NCBI GenBank assembly: GCA_013298125.1
Contig: JAAFJP010000001.1
Span: 238,581 to 302,580, forward strand
Origin: Cytophagales bacterium
Lineage (GTDB): Bacteria > Bacteroidota > Bacteroidia > Cytophagales > Spirosomataceae
Direction: 5' to 3'
Length of the DNA: 64,000 bases
The notes beneath the pieces were generated by a model. That model made no database searches. It was not told where the DNA came from and was given only the letters and a program-made list of their open reading frames with translations. The translations under genes were made by a program, and so were the position numbers. This document shows positions 7,838 to 18,200 of this stretch, in pieces; within the stretch, counting starts at the first letter, position 1, and the number at the start of each line of letters is the position of its first letter.

Positions 7838-8014
7838 ATGGCTAAGAAAAAAGAAAAGATAAAAGAAGACCTTCCAAAAGTTCACAAAGACCTTGAAGGC
7901 TTCGATATTTCCATAAACACTTTCGGAGAAATCAATCGTACGATTGATATTGAGAAAATCAATGAGTTTTTGAATAAAAATATGGATGATAAGAAATTGA
8001 GAAATAGAGAATGA
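7838..8014 (+). CDS. 58-residue conserved-looking soluble protein before gatC
   Basis: The frame from ATG 7838 overlaps the gatC start in an ATGA junction (8011-8014). The product has a basic N-terminus (MAKKKEKIKED), then HKDLEGFDISINTFGEINR and IDIEKINEFLNKNMDDKK. I recall similar short proteins (GFDI.INSFGE, DKLNEFLN) in other Bacteroidota, but their function is not known to me. The coupling to gatC suggests cotranscription and translational coupling. Confidence 0.6.
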   Translation: MAKKKEKIKEDLPKVHKDLEGFDISINTFGEINRTIDIEKINEFLNKNMDDKKLRNRE

Positions 8015-8298
8015 ATATAGACAAAGAAGCCCTACAAAAAATAGCTCATCTCGCCCGTTTAGAGATGCCTGAATCTGCCGAAAAAGAAATGATGGATTCG
8101 CTAAATTCCGTCTTGACTTGGATGGAGGAATTGAACGAAATAAATACGGATAACGTAAAACCTCTTACTCACATGAGTTTGGAAATCAATGCTTTACGTG
8201 AAGATAAAGTCATTCCAAATATTAGCCGTGAACAAGGTCTAAAAAATGCTCCAAAGCAAGATGGGGAGTATTTTAGAGTTCCGAAGGTGATGGAATAA
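8011..8298 (+). CDS. gatC: Asp-tRNA(Asn)/Glu-tRNA(Gln) amidotransferase subunit C
   Basis: The 95-residue protein matches GatC: an N-terminal helix pair (IDKEALQKIAHLARLEM), a middle NSVLTWMEELNEINTDNVKPLTHM, and a C-terminal strand LREDKV...EYFRVPKVME. GatC holds GatA and GatB together in the enzyme that converts Glu-tRNA-Gln or Asp-tRNA-Asn to the amide form. gatA and gatB are not in the window, so the subunits are dispersed. The start overlaps the stop of the preceding small gene (ATGA). Confidence 0.93.
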   Translation: MNIDKEALQKIAHLARLEMPESAEKEMMDSLNSVLTWMEELNEINTDNVKPLTHMSLEINALREDKVIPNISREQGLKNAPKQDGEYFRVPKVME

Positions 8299-8303
8299 AT
8301 TTC

Positions 8304-8374
8304 GGTACACGGTAAAGGATGAACGGTAAAAGGATTATTTTCATCGTTTTTCGTGTACTGTTCGCCCTTTACCG
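8304..8374. repeat. Palindrome overlapping the aroB stop codon
   Basis: CGGTACACGGTAAAGGATGA (from 8303) and GTACTGTTCGCCCTTTACCG (to 8374) are imperfect inverted copies, each with internal CGGTAAA/CGGTACA words. The right arm contains the aroB stop codon (8369-8371), so the last codons of aroB lie in the element. It separates convergent gatC and aroB and is a likely bidirectional terminator. Confidence 0.65.
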
Positions 8375-9391
8375 ATAATATTCCAATGCCTTCTTCATCT
8401 CCGCTTTTGATACAGAAATATCATAAGTACATTTTCCTGCACCTTCCAAGAGTGAGAATCTCACTTCTTTTCCTTTATTCTTCTTGTCTTGTGCCGTCAG
8501 AGCAATGATTGGCTCAATGTCTGATTCCTTTATGGTTGCTTTTCCGTAAACTGAAAAAATAAATTCTTCGATGTTTTCCAAAGTCTTTTGGTCAATCATG
8601 CCACGTTTGAAAGAGATGAAGGCTTCACAAATCATTCCTGCGGCAATGGCTTCTCCGTGGAGTAAGTGGAGTTTTGGTTTTCCTAAAAAATAAGTCTCGA
8701 TGGCGTGTCCGAGGGTGTGTCCAAAATTTAGTATTTTTCTAAGTCCTTTTTCTGTTGGATCGGCTTCTACAACGTGCTGTTTGATGTTTACAGAATGAGC
8801 AATTAAGTCCTTAAAATCTTGTTCTTCAAAATCTTTTTTGCGGATTTCTTCCCACTTTTTACCGTCCATGATTAAGCAATGTTTTACAATTTCTGCAAAC
8901 CCAGAACGTAATTCACTGTATGGTAAACTTTTTAGAAAAACATCATCAATCAATACAGTATTCGGAATCTGAAAAACACCAATATGATTTTTAAGTCCTT
9001 GAAAATCAATGCCTAATTTACCCCCAACGCTGGCATCTACTTGCGAGAGTAATGTCGTTGGAATTTGAATAAAATCTATCCCACGCTTGTATGTAGAAGC
9101 ACAAAAGCCTCCCATATCACCAATGACTCCTCCACCCAGATCAATGACTAAACTATGGCGGTCAAGTTCGTTATCGGTCATAGCTTGCCAAATCTTCTGA
9201 CAAGTATCTAAATTCTTCTCAGATTCACCTGATTTGATTTTGATTAAATTGTGTTTTCCTAAAAAGGGTTTAATCGTTGGGTAGCAATATTTGAAGGTAT
9301 TTTCATCAACAATTACTTGAATTTTTGTGTATGAATTGGCATTTAAAAATGCAGGGAGAGTTTCGGAAATTGGAGCAACTTGGACAGACAT
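8369..9391 (-). CDS. aroB: 3-dehydroquinate synthase
   Basis: The 340-residue protein has the NAD-binding DLGGGVIGDMGGF (84-96), IPTTLLSQVDASVGGK (110-125), and the Zn-ligand regions Glu167 (GFAEIVK), His225 (NFGHTLGHAIE) and His245 (LLHGEA). It converts DAHP to 3-dehydroquinate in the shikimate pathway, in the cytoplasm. The ATG at 9391 is preferred; a TTG three codons upstream is possible. It overlaps a palindromic terminator at the 3' end. Confidence 0.95.
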   Translation of the reverse strand: MSVQVAPISETLPAFLNANSYTKIQVIVDENTFKYCYPTIKPFLGKHNLIKIKSGESEKNLDTCQKIWQAMTDNELDRHSLVIDLGGGVIGDMGGFCASTYKRGIDFIQIPTTLLSQVDASVGGKLGIDFQGLKNHIGVFQIPNTVLIDDVFLKSLPYSELRSGFAEIVKHCLIMDGKKWEEIRKKDFEEQDFKDLIAHSVNIKQHVVEADPTEKGLRKILNFGHTLGHAIETYFLGKPKLHLLHGEAIAAGMICEAFISFKRGMIDQKTLENIEEFIFSVYGKATIKESDIEPIIALTAQDKKNKGKEVRFSLLEGAGKCTYDISVSKAEMKKALEYYR

Positions 9392-9398
9392 TTTTTTC

Positions 9399-9432
9399 AA
9401 TTAACAGTGAACAATTATCAATTAACAGTTAG
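9399..9432. repeat. Tandem CAATTAACAGT / CAATTATC words
   Basis: Upstream of aroB the sequence CAATTAACAGT-GAACAATTAT-CAATTAACAGT repeats an 11-bp word exactly, with a degenerate one between. A similar tract (AATAAACAGTTATCAATTAC) is at 58493-58514. It resembles a single arm of the palindromic elements in this window. Confidence 0.45.
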
Positions 9433-9507
9433 GAGAAAGTATTTCCCCAATCATCTAATTGAAGTGTTATCAAAATTAACATTTTTTTGTCAGACCATTT
9501 TCAAATT

Positions 9508-10251
9508 TTACAGAATAAAGCCCACTTTTGATTGATAAGATTCTAAAATTGTGTGGTCGGGAGAGAGTTCTGTGATGAGATAATCCACTTCTTCGAGCGA
9601 ACATACTTGTAGGCGTAAGGTAGAATTGAGTTTTTCTGAAATAACAGGCGTAATTAATTGCTTGGAGGCTTTTACCATCGCTTTTTTTACTTGTACAACC
9701 TCATAATCTGAGTCGCTGATACCGTCACTATCAAAGCCATTGATACCCAAAATGCACAAATCAGCCTTGATTTCATTGATTTTGGCGACTACCTCACCGC
9801 CCACACTGATTTTAGAAGCATTCGATAATTTTCCACCTAATAAAATGACCTCTGTGTTTGGATGTGTTGTTAGTTCTAAGGCAATCAATGGACTTACCGT
9901 AAAAAAGGTAACATTTAGATTTTCAGGTAATTGACGAGCAATGGCTCTGATAGTTGTACCTCCACTACACAAAATGGTCATGCCGTCTTCTATCAAAGAG
10001 ACGACTTTTTGGGCAATGATATTTTTTTCATCATACGCATAGGTTTCTTCTTGAGTAGCGGTAAAATTATATGATTTTGACAATGCTCCTCCGTGAACTT
10101 TCACAATTTTTTCTTCTTGAGCCAACTCGTTCAAATCCCGTCTGATAGTATCTTCCGAAACATTCAACTCCAAACTCAAATCAGACGACAACACTTTATT
10201 GTGCAGATTTATTTGCTTGATAATATGCCCTTGTCGCTCTTTTTTGAGCAT
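9508..10251 (-). CDS. DeoR-family sugar-metabolism transcriptional regulator
   Basis: The 247-residue protein has the DeoR N-terminal helix-turn-helix (ERQGHIIKQI at residues 4-13, then SEDTIRRDLNELAQEEKIVK and VHGGALS) and a C-terminal sugar-phosphate-binding DeoRC domain (DGMTILCSGGTT, LLGGKLSNASKISVGGEV, CILGINGFD). ATG 10251 aligns with family starts; an ATG at 10275 gives 8 more residues. It is divergent from susC pair 1, and repeated ACAATTGCAT motifs in the shared region are candidate operators. Its inducer is probably a phosphorylated sugar derived from that locus (inference). Confidence 0.88.
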   Translation of the reverse strand: MLKKERQGHIIKQINLHNKVLSSDLSLELNVSEDTIRRDLNELAQEEKIVKVHGGALSKSYNFTATQEETYAYDEKNIIAQKVVSLIEDGMTILCSGGTTIRAIARQLPENLNVTFFTVSPLIALELTTHPNTEVILLGGKLSNASKISVGGEVVAKINEIKADLCILGINGFDSDGISDSDYEVVQVKKAMVKASKQLITPVISEKLNSTLRLQVCSLEEVDYLITELSPDHTILESYQSKVGFIL

Positions 10252-10370
10252 TATTCTATTCTCGGTAATAATCATTGCGTGTTTGTGCGTGTTTTGGTTT
10301 TCTGCAAATTATGAAGTTTTACGCATTTGTTTAACACAAATTGCAAAATATTGTGATAAAATTAAACAAA

Positions 10371-10405
10371 TTTGTTGAAATTTATCTATTTAGTCGTTAT
10401 TTTTG
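10371..10405 (+). promoter_or_regulatory. Promoter of susC pair 1
   Basis: TATTTTTG (10398-10405) matches TAnnTTTG exactly, and TTG (10375-10377) lies 20 bases upstream, an ideal Bacteroidota sigma spacing. It gives a leader of about 95 bases before the susC ATG at 10506. Confidence 0.65.
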
Positions 10406-10409
10406 CTAA

Positions 10410-10462
10410 ACAATTGCATGAATTTGCTTGTTTTAAATTAAAATTACTGAGTACAATTGCAT
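10410..10462. promoter_or_regulatory. Candidate operators: repeated ACAATTGCAT
   Basis: ACAATTGCAT occurs exactly at 10410-10419 and 10453-10462, just downstream of the susC promoter, and a near copy ACAAATTGCA lies at 10336-10345. The core CAATTG is self-complementary. In the region shared with the divergent DeoR-type gene these are plausible repressor sites (inference). Confidence 0.4.
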
Positions 10463-10505
10463 AAAAAAGCAAACATTTAACCATTTAGAAATACCAATAA
10501 TTATC

Positions 10506-13500
10506 ATGAAGAAAAAACTTACCACATCTTTGTTGGGTGTTTTCAGTCTCCTGTTAATGTCGTTCGCCACATTAGCACAGAACTACACCATCAAAGGAAA
10601 AATTGCTGACTCCAACGGACAGCCCATGATTGGAGCAACAGTTGTTTTGAAAGGAACTACTTTCGGGACGGCTGCCAATGCTAATGGAGACTATAGCTTG
10701 AATGCTAATGTGAAGGCTGGGAATTATGATTTAGAGATTCGTTCGGTTGGTTATGCTAATGTTACTAAAAAAGTTGCATTAGGTAGTGCTACTGAATTGA
10801 ACATCAATGTTGCGATGACAGAAGACGGAATGAGCCTTGACGAAGTAGTTGTTATTGGTTCGACTTTGAAATCTACTCGCCGTGAGTTGGGTAACTCTAT
10901 TTCAACTGTTTCAGCACAAAGCATCAAAAATGCTGGTACGGGTAATTTGGCGGGTGCTATCCAAGGGAAAATTGCAGGAGCTCAGGTTACTCAAAACTCA
11001 GGAGACCCATCAGGAGGTGTTACAATTCGTTTGCGAGGTATCAAATCACTATCTGGTAATTCTGATCCACTCTACGTTATTGATGGTGTTGTTATAAGTA
11101 ATGCCTCTGATAACGTTTCTCAATTGGCTCCTTCAATTGGGTCGGCTAATGCTGCTCAAAATCGTTTGGCAGATATTAATCCAAACGATATTGAAACCTT
11201 TAGCGTTTTAAACGGTGCTTCTGCGGCAGCAATTTACGGGTCTCGGGCATCTAATGGCGTTGTAGTTATTACTACAAAAAGAGGTAAATCAGGTACTCCA
11301 AAAGTAACTTTTAGTACAAGTTTTAGTTCAAATGAATTACGCAAAAAAGTATTTGTTTCTACTTATGGAAAACAATTTGGTTTCGCAGGATTACGTTTGC
11401 ATACGATTGGAGCAATTTCTACTGCACAAATTACTGCAAATCCAGGAACGACTATTGCTGGCATTGTACGTGATGGTGCTACAACAAATCTTGCTACCAA
11501 CCTGGTAGATGTAACTCGTTATGACTACCAAGATTTAATGTTTCAAACAGGTTACGGAAACGATAATAACGTTTCAGTTTCTGGTGGAAATGAAAAGACT
11601 CAATACTTTGGTTCTGTTTCTTACATGAAAAACCAAGGTATTGTGAAAGGTACTGATTTTCAACGTTATGGATTGAGAATTAGACTCGACCAACGCTTAA
11701 ATAACTGGGCAAAAATGTCGGTTGGTTTGAATTATTCAAACAGTTCATCTAATGAAAAACCAAATGGAAATGTTTTTTATAGCCCTATTAACTCTGTCAA
11801 TATCACCAATAACATTTGGGATGCGAATGCTCGTGATGCTTCTGGAAAACTACAAGCGGTTGAACCAACTCGTATCAATCCACTTTCTGTGATTGAAGAT
11901 ATGTTTTTTACCCAAAGTGTAAGCCGTACTATCAGTGATGTTCAGTTTAATTTAACACCATTACCTGGATTAAGTGTAGATTTAGTAACAGGATTGGATT
12001 CTTATTCACAAACGGGTAACAACACCATTAATCGCTATCCTTATGCAACTGCCGCAGGTTTACCAGCAGGTTTGTTTCCAGATGGATATGCAGCCTCAGC
12101 CAGTAATCAAGTAATGCTATTCAATACTGATTTAAACATTACTTATCAAAAACAATTGACGGATAAATTGAAATTAACTGCCATTGGTGGTTTCAATTAT
12201 CAATTCCAAAGAAAAGAGTTTATTTCGAGTGGTGGTGAAAATTTGAGTCCGTTCGTTACAACCACTTCTGGGGTAAGTCGCTCAATCACGACATCATACG
12301 GACTTGCTCCATTCTGGGTTGCTGGTCAATTCTTACAAGCCACTGTCGGATATGACAATAAATTATTCTTAACCGCAGCCCTTCGTCGTGATGGGTCAAG
12401 TATATTCTCAGAATCAGAAATTAATCAATTCTATCCGAAAGTGAGTGCTTCTTACGTAATAAAAGAAGATGGTGACTTTACTGCAAGAGTCAGAGGTTCA
12501 TTTGGAGATGCAGGAGGATTGAGTGCAATAGGTGTATATGAACGCTTCTGGCAATTTAGCCCCAATCCATATTTAGGCAGAACAGCTTTTAGTCCAGGAA
12601 CACAATTAGCCAATGAAAGAGTACGCCCTGAGCGTATGCGTGAACTTGAATTTGGTGCAGATTTTGGATTCTTGAAAAATCGCATACAATTAGGAGTCTC
12701 AGTTTATAATCAAGATATTACAGAATTAACATTAAATAAAACTATTGCACCATCATCAGGAGGTCTTAGTAAGACTGACAACGTAGGTGAAATGCAAAAT
12801 AAGGGTATTGATATTACCTTGGGGGCTTCAATCGTTAAACAGAAAGACTTTGAAGTTGATGCAAATATCATTTTTAGCTCAAACAGAAACAAAATTACAA
12901 AACTTGTTGGTGGACCTGTTTTCATTTCTAACGCATTTACCGCAGGTGATGGTGTTGCTTTTATTGAGGGACAGCCAGCCAGTGTATTCATTGGTCGTAT
13001 TTATGCTCGTAATGCAGATGGTTCGTTATTATTGACTCCACAAGGCTTACCGCAAAGTGAGCGAGGAACACAAGTATCAGGAGATCCAGTGAATTACACC
13101 ATCAATCCAAGAGTTGATGGACAACCTTCTGGAACAAACTTTATCCGTACAGTTATCGGAAATCCTAATCCAGACTGGACGGGGTCATTCAGTTCAAATA
13201 TTCGTTATAAAGACTTGACTTTCCGTTTCTTGTTGGACGCTGTTCAAGGGGTGAATGTATTTAATGCTGATAAACGTACTCGTAATAACGTAGGTATCGG
13301 TGATATTGCTGAGGCTGAATTAAGAGGTACAGCTCCACGTGGGTCAGTGTTTGCCTTAGTTCCTATCGAAGAATACCGTGTTGATGATGGTTCATTCGTA
13401 AAACTCCGTGAGATTGCGTTAAGTTACCGTTTGCCAAGTATCGTAAAAGGAATGAGTAATTTTAACATCACTCTATCTGGACGTAATTTGGTATCATGGG

Positions 13501-13625
13501 ATAAATACAACGGATATGACCCTGAAACAAACGCAGGAGGTAACTCCGACCGTTTACGTGGAACAGATTTTGGTAATGTGCCAATTCCAAGAACATACCA
13601 AATGTCTTTAACAGCATCATTTTAA
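10506..13625 (+). CDS. SusC/RagA-type TonB-dependent outer-membrane transporter, pair 1
   Basis: The 1039-residue protein starts with a signal peptide (to about residue 24, ATLAQ), then a carboxypeptidase-regulatory-like domain (YTIKGKIADSNGQPMIGATV), the SusC plug signature (SLDEVVVIG, then GAIQGKIAGAQVTQNSGDPS, YVIDGVVI, NDIETFSVLNGASAAAIYGS) and a long beta-barrel ending in an aromatic residue (LTASF). It takes up an oligomeric substrate under TonB control with the SusD lipoprotein encoded 22 bases downstream. No glycanase is adjacent, so the substrate is open. Confidence 0.95.
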   Translation: MKKKLTTSLLGVFSLLLMSFATLAQNYTIKGKIADSNGQPMIGATVVLKGTTFGTAANANGDYSLNANVKAGNYDLEIRSVGYANVTKKVALGSATELNINVAMTEDGMSLDEVVVIGSTLKSTRRELGNSISTVSAQSIKNAGTGNLAGAIQGKIAGAQVTQNSGDPSGGVTIRLRGIKSLSGNSDPLYVIDGVVISNASDNVSQLAPSIGSANAAQNRLADINPNDIETFSVLNGASAAAIYGSRASNGVVVITTKRGKSGTPKVTFSTSFSSNELRKKVFVSTYGKQFGFAGLRLHTIGAISTAQITANPGTTIAGIVRDGATTNLATNLVDVTRYDYQDLMFQTGYGNDNNVSVSGGNEKTQYFGSVSYMKNQGIVKGTDFQRYGLRIRLDQRLNNWAKMSVGLNYSNSSSNEKPNGNVFYSPINSVNITNNIWDANARDASGKLQAVEPTRINPLSVIEDMFFTQSVSRTISDVQFNLTPLPGLSVDLVTGLDSYSQTGNNTINRYPYATAAGLPAGLFPDGYAASASNQVMLFNTDLNITYQKQLTDKLKLTAIGGFNYQFQRKEFISSGGENLSPFVTTTSGVSRSITTSYGLAPFWVAGQFLQATVGYDNKLFLTAALRRDGSSIFSESEINQFYPKVSASYVIKEDGDFTARVRGSFGDAGGLSAIGVYERFWQFSPNPYLGRTAFSPGTQLANERVRPERMRELEFGADFGFLKNRIQLGVSVYNQDITELTLNKTIAPSSGGLSKTDNVGEMQNKGIDITLGASIVKQKDFEVDANIIFSSNRNKITKLVGGPVFISNAFTAGDGVAFIEGQPASVFIGRIYARNADGSLLLTPQGLPQSERGTQVSGDPVNYTINPRVDGQPSGTNFIRTVIGNPNPDWTGSFSSNIRYKDLTFRFLLDAVQGVNVFNADKRTRNNVGIGDIAEAELRGTAPRGSVFALVPIEEYRVDDGSFVKLREIALSYRLPSIVKGMSNFNITLSGRNLVSWDKYNGYDPETNAGGNSDRLRGTDFGNVPIPRTYQMSLTASF

Positions 13626-13646
13626 TTAATCACGAAATTCAAGAAA

Positions 13647-14936
13647 ATGAAAAATATATTCAAAAAATCATTTGTACTCGCTTCCCTTGCCATGATGGGT
13701 TTATCCTCATGCCAGAAGGAGTACCTAAATCCAAGCACAGCGTCTGAAACCCAAGTAGTCTCGGATGTAGATGGATTAGTTGCCTTAGCCAATAATTTAC
13801 CCTTACGTTATTCAGTGGGTCGTCAAAGCCCAGGATATACCGTAATTGCCGTAAGTGGTTTATGTGCCAAAGAATTAACTGTTTTAAATGCTGGTAATTT
13901 GGATGAAGACCAGTTACAACGTGGGGGTTTAGGTGTTGATGGAACAAATGCTGTTTCTCGTAACCTTTGGGCTCAATTAAACATCGTAAAAGGAAATTCA
14001 GATTTAATTTTGAACAACCTCAACAAAGTAGCTGACCCAGGCTTCAAATCGGGTTTACAGGCTTACGCATCAATCTACAGAGCCTTAGCTATTGGAACAA
14101 TGGCTCAATTTTGGGAGCAAGTAACGGTTGAAACTGCCACAAATGCTAAGTTTGTTGCACGAGCTGACGCATTTCGTCAAGCAATTACTTTATTAGAATC
14201 AGCCCAAACTACTATTGCTTCAACGCCAATTCCAGCAACATTCAATGCTCGTATGGTAACAGGTTTAGATGTGCCAAATACGATAAATGCTTTGATTGCT
14301 CGATATGCTCTTTTTGCGGGAGATAATGCTAAAGCCCTTGCGGCAGCTAGCAAAGTAACGGCTTCGGCAAAGTCTTTCTGGTCATTTGATGATGTTACTC
14401 GTAATCCAATTTGGGATGTGGCTTTTGGAAACGTAAACGTGTTTCAACCACTTTCGTTAAATATGGGTTTACCCGCTGATTTAGCCCCTGCAACAGCTGA
14501 TAAAAGAATAGATTTCTTCTTTAATTCTCGTACTGCTACGAATGGGGTTTTTAGAGGAAAAGGATTTTTTACTTCAAACAGCTCACAAGTGCCTATCTAT
14601 GTACCAGGTGAAATGTCATTAATCATTGCAGAAGCAAATGCTCGTACCAACAATTTGGATGCAGCCGTTACAGCTTTGAATTCGGTATTAACAAAAAAAA
14701 CTGACTCATGGGGAATTGGGGCTGATTTGCCCGCTTACACAGGAGCAAAAACTTCAGATGCGATTTTAAATGAAATTTATCGTAATCGTAGAATTGAGTT
14801 ATTCATGTCTGGAATGGCTTTGGAAGACAATCGTCGTTTTGGCAGACCTGCAACTGAACGTAGTCGTACGTTTATGCCATATCCAACCATTGAGAGAAAT
14901 AATAATACAAACATTCCCGCTGACCCAGCGAATTAA
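13647..14936 (+). CDS. SusD/RagB-family surface lipoprotein, pair 1
   Basis: The 429-residue lipoprotein has lipobox LSSC (Cys22) and an all-helical SusD core: GLVALANNLPLRY early, WAQLNIVKGNSDLILNNLNK, YRALAIGTMAQFWEQV, and NEIYRNRRIELFMSGMALED near the C-terminus, as in RagB/SusD proteins. It is shorter than most members (usually 480-550), the loss being spread over the middle. It caps the SusC barrel and binds substrate at the cell surface. A hairpin terminator follows at 14977. Confidence 0.9.
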   Translation: MKNIFKKSFVLASLAMMGLSSCQKEYLNPSTASETQVVSDVDGLVALANNLPLRYSVGRQSPGYTVIAVSGLCAKELTVLNAGNLDEDQLQRGGLGVDGTNAVSRNLWAQLNIVKGNSDLILNNLNKVADPGFKSGLQAYASIYRALAIGTMAQFWEQVTVETATNAKFVARADAFRQAITLLESAQTTIASTPIPATFNARMVTGLDVPNTINALIARYALFAGDNAKALAAASKVTASAKSFWSFDDVTRNPIWDVAFGNVNVFQPLSLNMGLPADLAPATADKRIDFFFNSRTATNGVFRGKGFFTSNSSQVPIYVPGEMSLIIAEANARTNNLDAAVTALNSVLTKKTDSWGIGADLPAYTGAKTSDAILNEIYRNRRIELFMSGMALEDNRRFGRPATERSRTFMPYPTIERNNNTNIPADPAN

Positions 14937-14976
14937 AACATTACAAATACCACTTCGATACAAACAATTACCAGAC

Positions 14977-15003
14977 AAAGGGCGAACAATAGTTCGTCCT
15001 TTT
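14977..15003 (+). terminator. Terminator after susD pair 1
   Basis: AAAGGGCGAAC (14977-14987), loop AATA, then GTTCGTCCTTT with one G-U pair, running into a T tract (CCTTTTTTGG). It ends the first susCD operon. Confidence 0.7.
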
Positions 15004-15092
15004 TTGGTTTTTTCATTTGTAAATTCAGCTTTTTTCTTTATTTTTAACGGAATTATGGACAATTTGACACAAGATAAAAAATTGAGATATAG

Positions 15093-15200
15093 ATGAACAC
15101 AGGTATTAAAAATAACACAGATTTACACAGATAAATTAGAAAATCTGTGTAAATCTGTGCTTGCAGAATCTATGTCATCTGTGTCCCATAGTCTATGTCA
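15093..15200. repeat. Palindrome of ACACAGAT words between the two susCD operons
   Basis: The core CACAGATTTACACAGAT (15116-15132) is the perfect reverse complement of ATCTGTGTAAATCTGTG (15142-15158). Outer parts (ATAGATGAACACAGG against CATCTGTGTC, and further TATGTC words) extend it. It occupies most of the 325-base gap between susD pair 1 and susC pair 2; no gene is seen there. Confidence 0.7.
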
Positions 15201-15261
15201 AATAGCTTATAATTAATCAAATTCATCACATATTATTTTTCAATAAACTCAATTATTTTTC

Positions 15262-18200
15262 ATGAAAAAACTATTACTCAACAAACTTCGATGGCTTTGC
15301 TTGTGTATGGGCGTATTAGCCACGCACACAGGATGGTCACAAGACAGACAGGTAGCTGGGAAGGTTACTGAATCTGACAACACTCCTCTTCCAGGCGTGA
15401 GTATTATCATCAAAGGAACAACTCGTGGGACTACTACGGCATCTGATGGTACCTACAAAATCTCTGTTAAAGAAGGGGCAACACTCACTTTTTCGTCGCT
15501 CGGTTTTGAGAAAAAAGAAGTAAAAGTAGGCAATCAATCTACCTTGAATGTTTCTCTAACCAGTTCAACTTCTTCTTTGGATGAAGTGGTGGTAACGGCA
15601 CTCGGTTTTTCGCAAGAAAAGAAAAGTTTGGGATATGCCGTTCAAGAAGTAAAAAGTGAAGCCATCCAAAATTCTGGACAATCCAATCTCGTTACTGCCT
15701 TACAAGGACAAGTGGCAGGAGCAATCATTTCAGGTGGTGGTGGTGACCCTGGGGCAGGAACAAATATCATCCTGAGAGGTATTACTTCACTGAGTGGTGG
15801 TTCTAATAATCAACCTCTTTTCGTGATTGATGGTATTATCATCAGTAACGCTACCGAAGGCGGTAATCCCTTGCCAAGTGCGGGTACGAATGCCGTAAAC
15901 TCAAATGAACAATTCGGAAATACGAACCGTGCTGCCGACATTAACCCCAACGATATTGAGGCAATCTCTATCTTGAAAGGACCTGCCGCAACGGCTCTTT
16001 ATGGTCTGAGAGCCTCAAATGGTGCAGTCGTAATCACTACCAAAAGTGCCAAGGCGGGCAAAATGACGGTTGATGTTACCATTCAAGGAGGTATCAGTCA
16101 AATTGCAAAATCACCCAGAATTCAAACTCGTTTTGTTCAAGGTCGTGTAGGTGAGTACATACAAGAAGACGACCCAGGACAACGAAGTATCTTTCGTTCG
16201 TTTGGTCCTTTGGCGGGTCCAAATGATGTGATTTATGACAACTTTCGTAACTTTTTCCAGACTGGCGTAACCAGTAGAAATAATATTGCCATCGGTAAAG
16301 GTTCTGACAAAGGAAATATTCGATTGTCGTTAAGTTATAACTATGACAAAGGAATTACGCCATTTACCGACTTCAAAAGAATGACTGCCAAAGTGAATGG
16401 ATTGAGACATTTGACCAATAAATTAACGGTTTCTGGTTCATTCAGCTACTCTAATTCTGGCGGAAATCGTGCTCCATCGGGTGACAAATCCGTGTTCAGT
16501 TCACTATCTTATTGGCCCAATTCTTATGATGTCAATGACTTTCAAAAACCAGATGGAACGCAAAATAACATCACTTTTGGCGTAGTTGATAATCCTAAAT
16601 ATTTGATGCTAAAAGCTCCTCGGATTGACAACAATGACCGTATCATCGCCGATGCGACTGTCCAATATAAACTTACTCCGTGGCTTACTGCAAAATACCA
16701 ACTGACGTATGATACTTACAGTGAAACTCGTACTCGTTTAGTTGATAGTACGTTTGACGTAGGTTCGCAGGTAAAAGGCTGGCTAACAAGCGAGTATCTC
16801 AATTTCCGTGAGATAAATTCAAATTTTTACTTGACAGCAACGAAGAATTTTACCGAAAAAATCAACGGTTCATTGATGGTCGGAAATGCCATCGTGGATA
16901 GCAAACAACCTGATGGTTACTACGACAGAGGCGAAGGTTGGAAAGCACCTTTCACTCGTGACATTAGTAGTTTCAGAAACGTTATTACTCGTCCATATTC
17001 ACCACAACATTTCCGTATCATCAGTTATTTTGCGGATGCTAAGTTGAACATTAACGATAATTTGTATTTGAACGTTACGGGTAGAAATGACATCGTTTCA
17101 ACACTACCCGCTCAAAATCGCTCATTTTTCTATCCTTCGGCAAGTTTGAGTTATTTGTTTACGGAAAATTTACCTAAAAATAGTTTTATCAATTATGGTA
17201 AACTCCGTTTGTCGTGGGCTCAGGTCGGTAAAAGTACAGGTCCTTATGTATCAGGAATTTATTACGATTTTACTCCTAATTTCCCATTTGGTGGAACAAC
17301 GCCAGGTTTTCGTAGAATATCAAGTACGGCTGAACCAGACTTGAAACCAGAACGCACCACTTCAATCGAAATTGGTACTGAATTAAGACTTTTGAAAAAT
17401 AGACTCTCAATTGATGCTACTTACTTTACAATGGATTCGAGAGACCAAATCGTGCGGGCTCCTGTGGCAAACTCTTCTGGATTTTCTGCCTATTTTACTA
17501 ACATTGGTCTTATACGAAATAGTGGTGTAGAATTATTGCTAAGAGCAAGTTTGGTAAAACAAAAAGGGTTCTCGTGGGACGTAACTATCAATGCCTCAAA
17601 ACAAAGTGGTGAAGTAATCGAAATGCCTGATTATTTGAAAGAAATCACTTATTATGACAATGGTGTAACAGCCCTCAAAGTACGTCAAGGTAGTAAAATC
17701 GGAGACCTTTGGGGCTTTGATTATTCTCGTAGCCCAGATGGACAAGTTATTATTGGAACAAACGGTTTGCCAGTTCTTGACCAAACTCAACAAAAAGTTA
17801 TGGGCAATGCTCTACCCGACTGGTTGGGTGGTTTGACCAATACATTTACCTACAAAGGACTGTCGCTATCTTTCCTTTTAGAATTGCGTCAAGGTGGCGA
17901 TGTTACAGATTTAGCAGAGGTGAACTCAATACGAAACGGTATTACGCAATTAACGGAAAGACGTTATGAAAGAGCTGTATTCAACGGTGTTCTTAAAAAT
18001 GCAGACGGTTCTTTTACCCCAAATACCAATGCGGTAGTCTTGGATGACAACTATTATCGTGCATTCTTATTTTATGGTTGGGGAGGCGTTGCCATTCAAG
18101 ATGCCTCATGGTTTAGAGTGCGTAACGTCAATTTAGGCTATGCTCTTCCAGATGCTATTGCCAAGAAAACGCCTTTCAAAAGAGGAATCAGAGCTACGCT

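Noticed and set aside
13660..13947. Antisense frames of 60-145 codons inside susC, susD, gltX, glmS and others
   Set aside because: They lie wholly within strongly supported genes in other frames and show no family signature.
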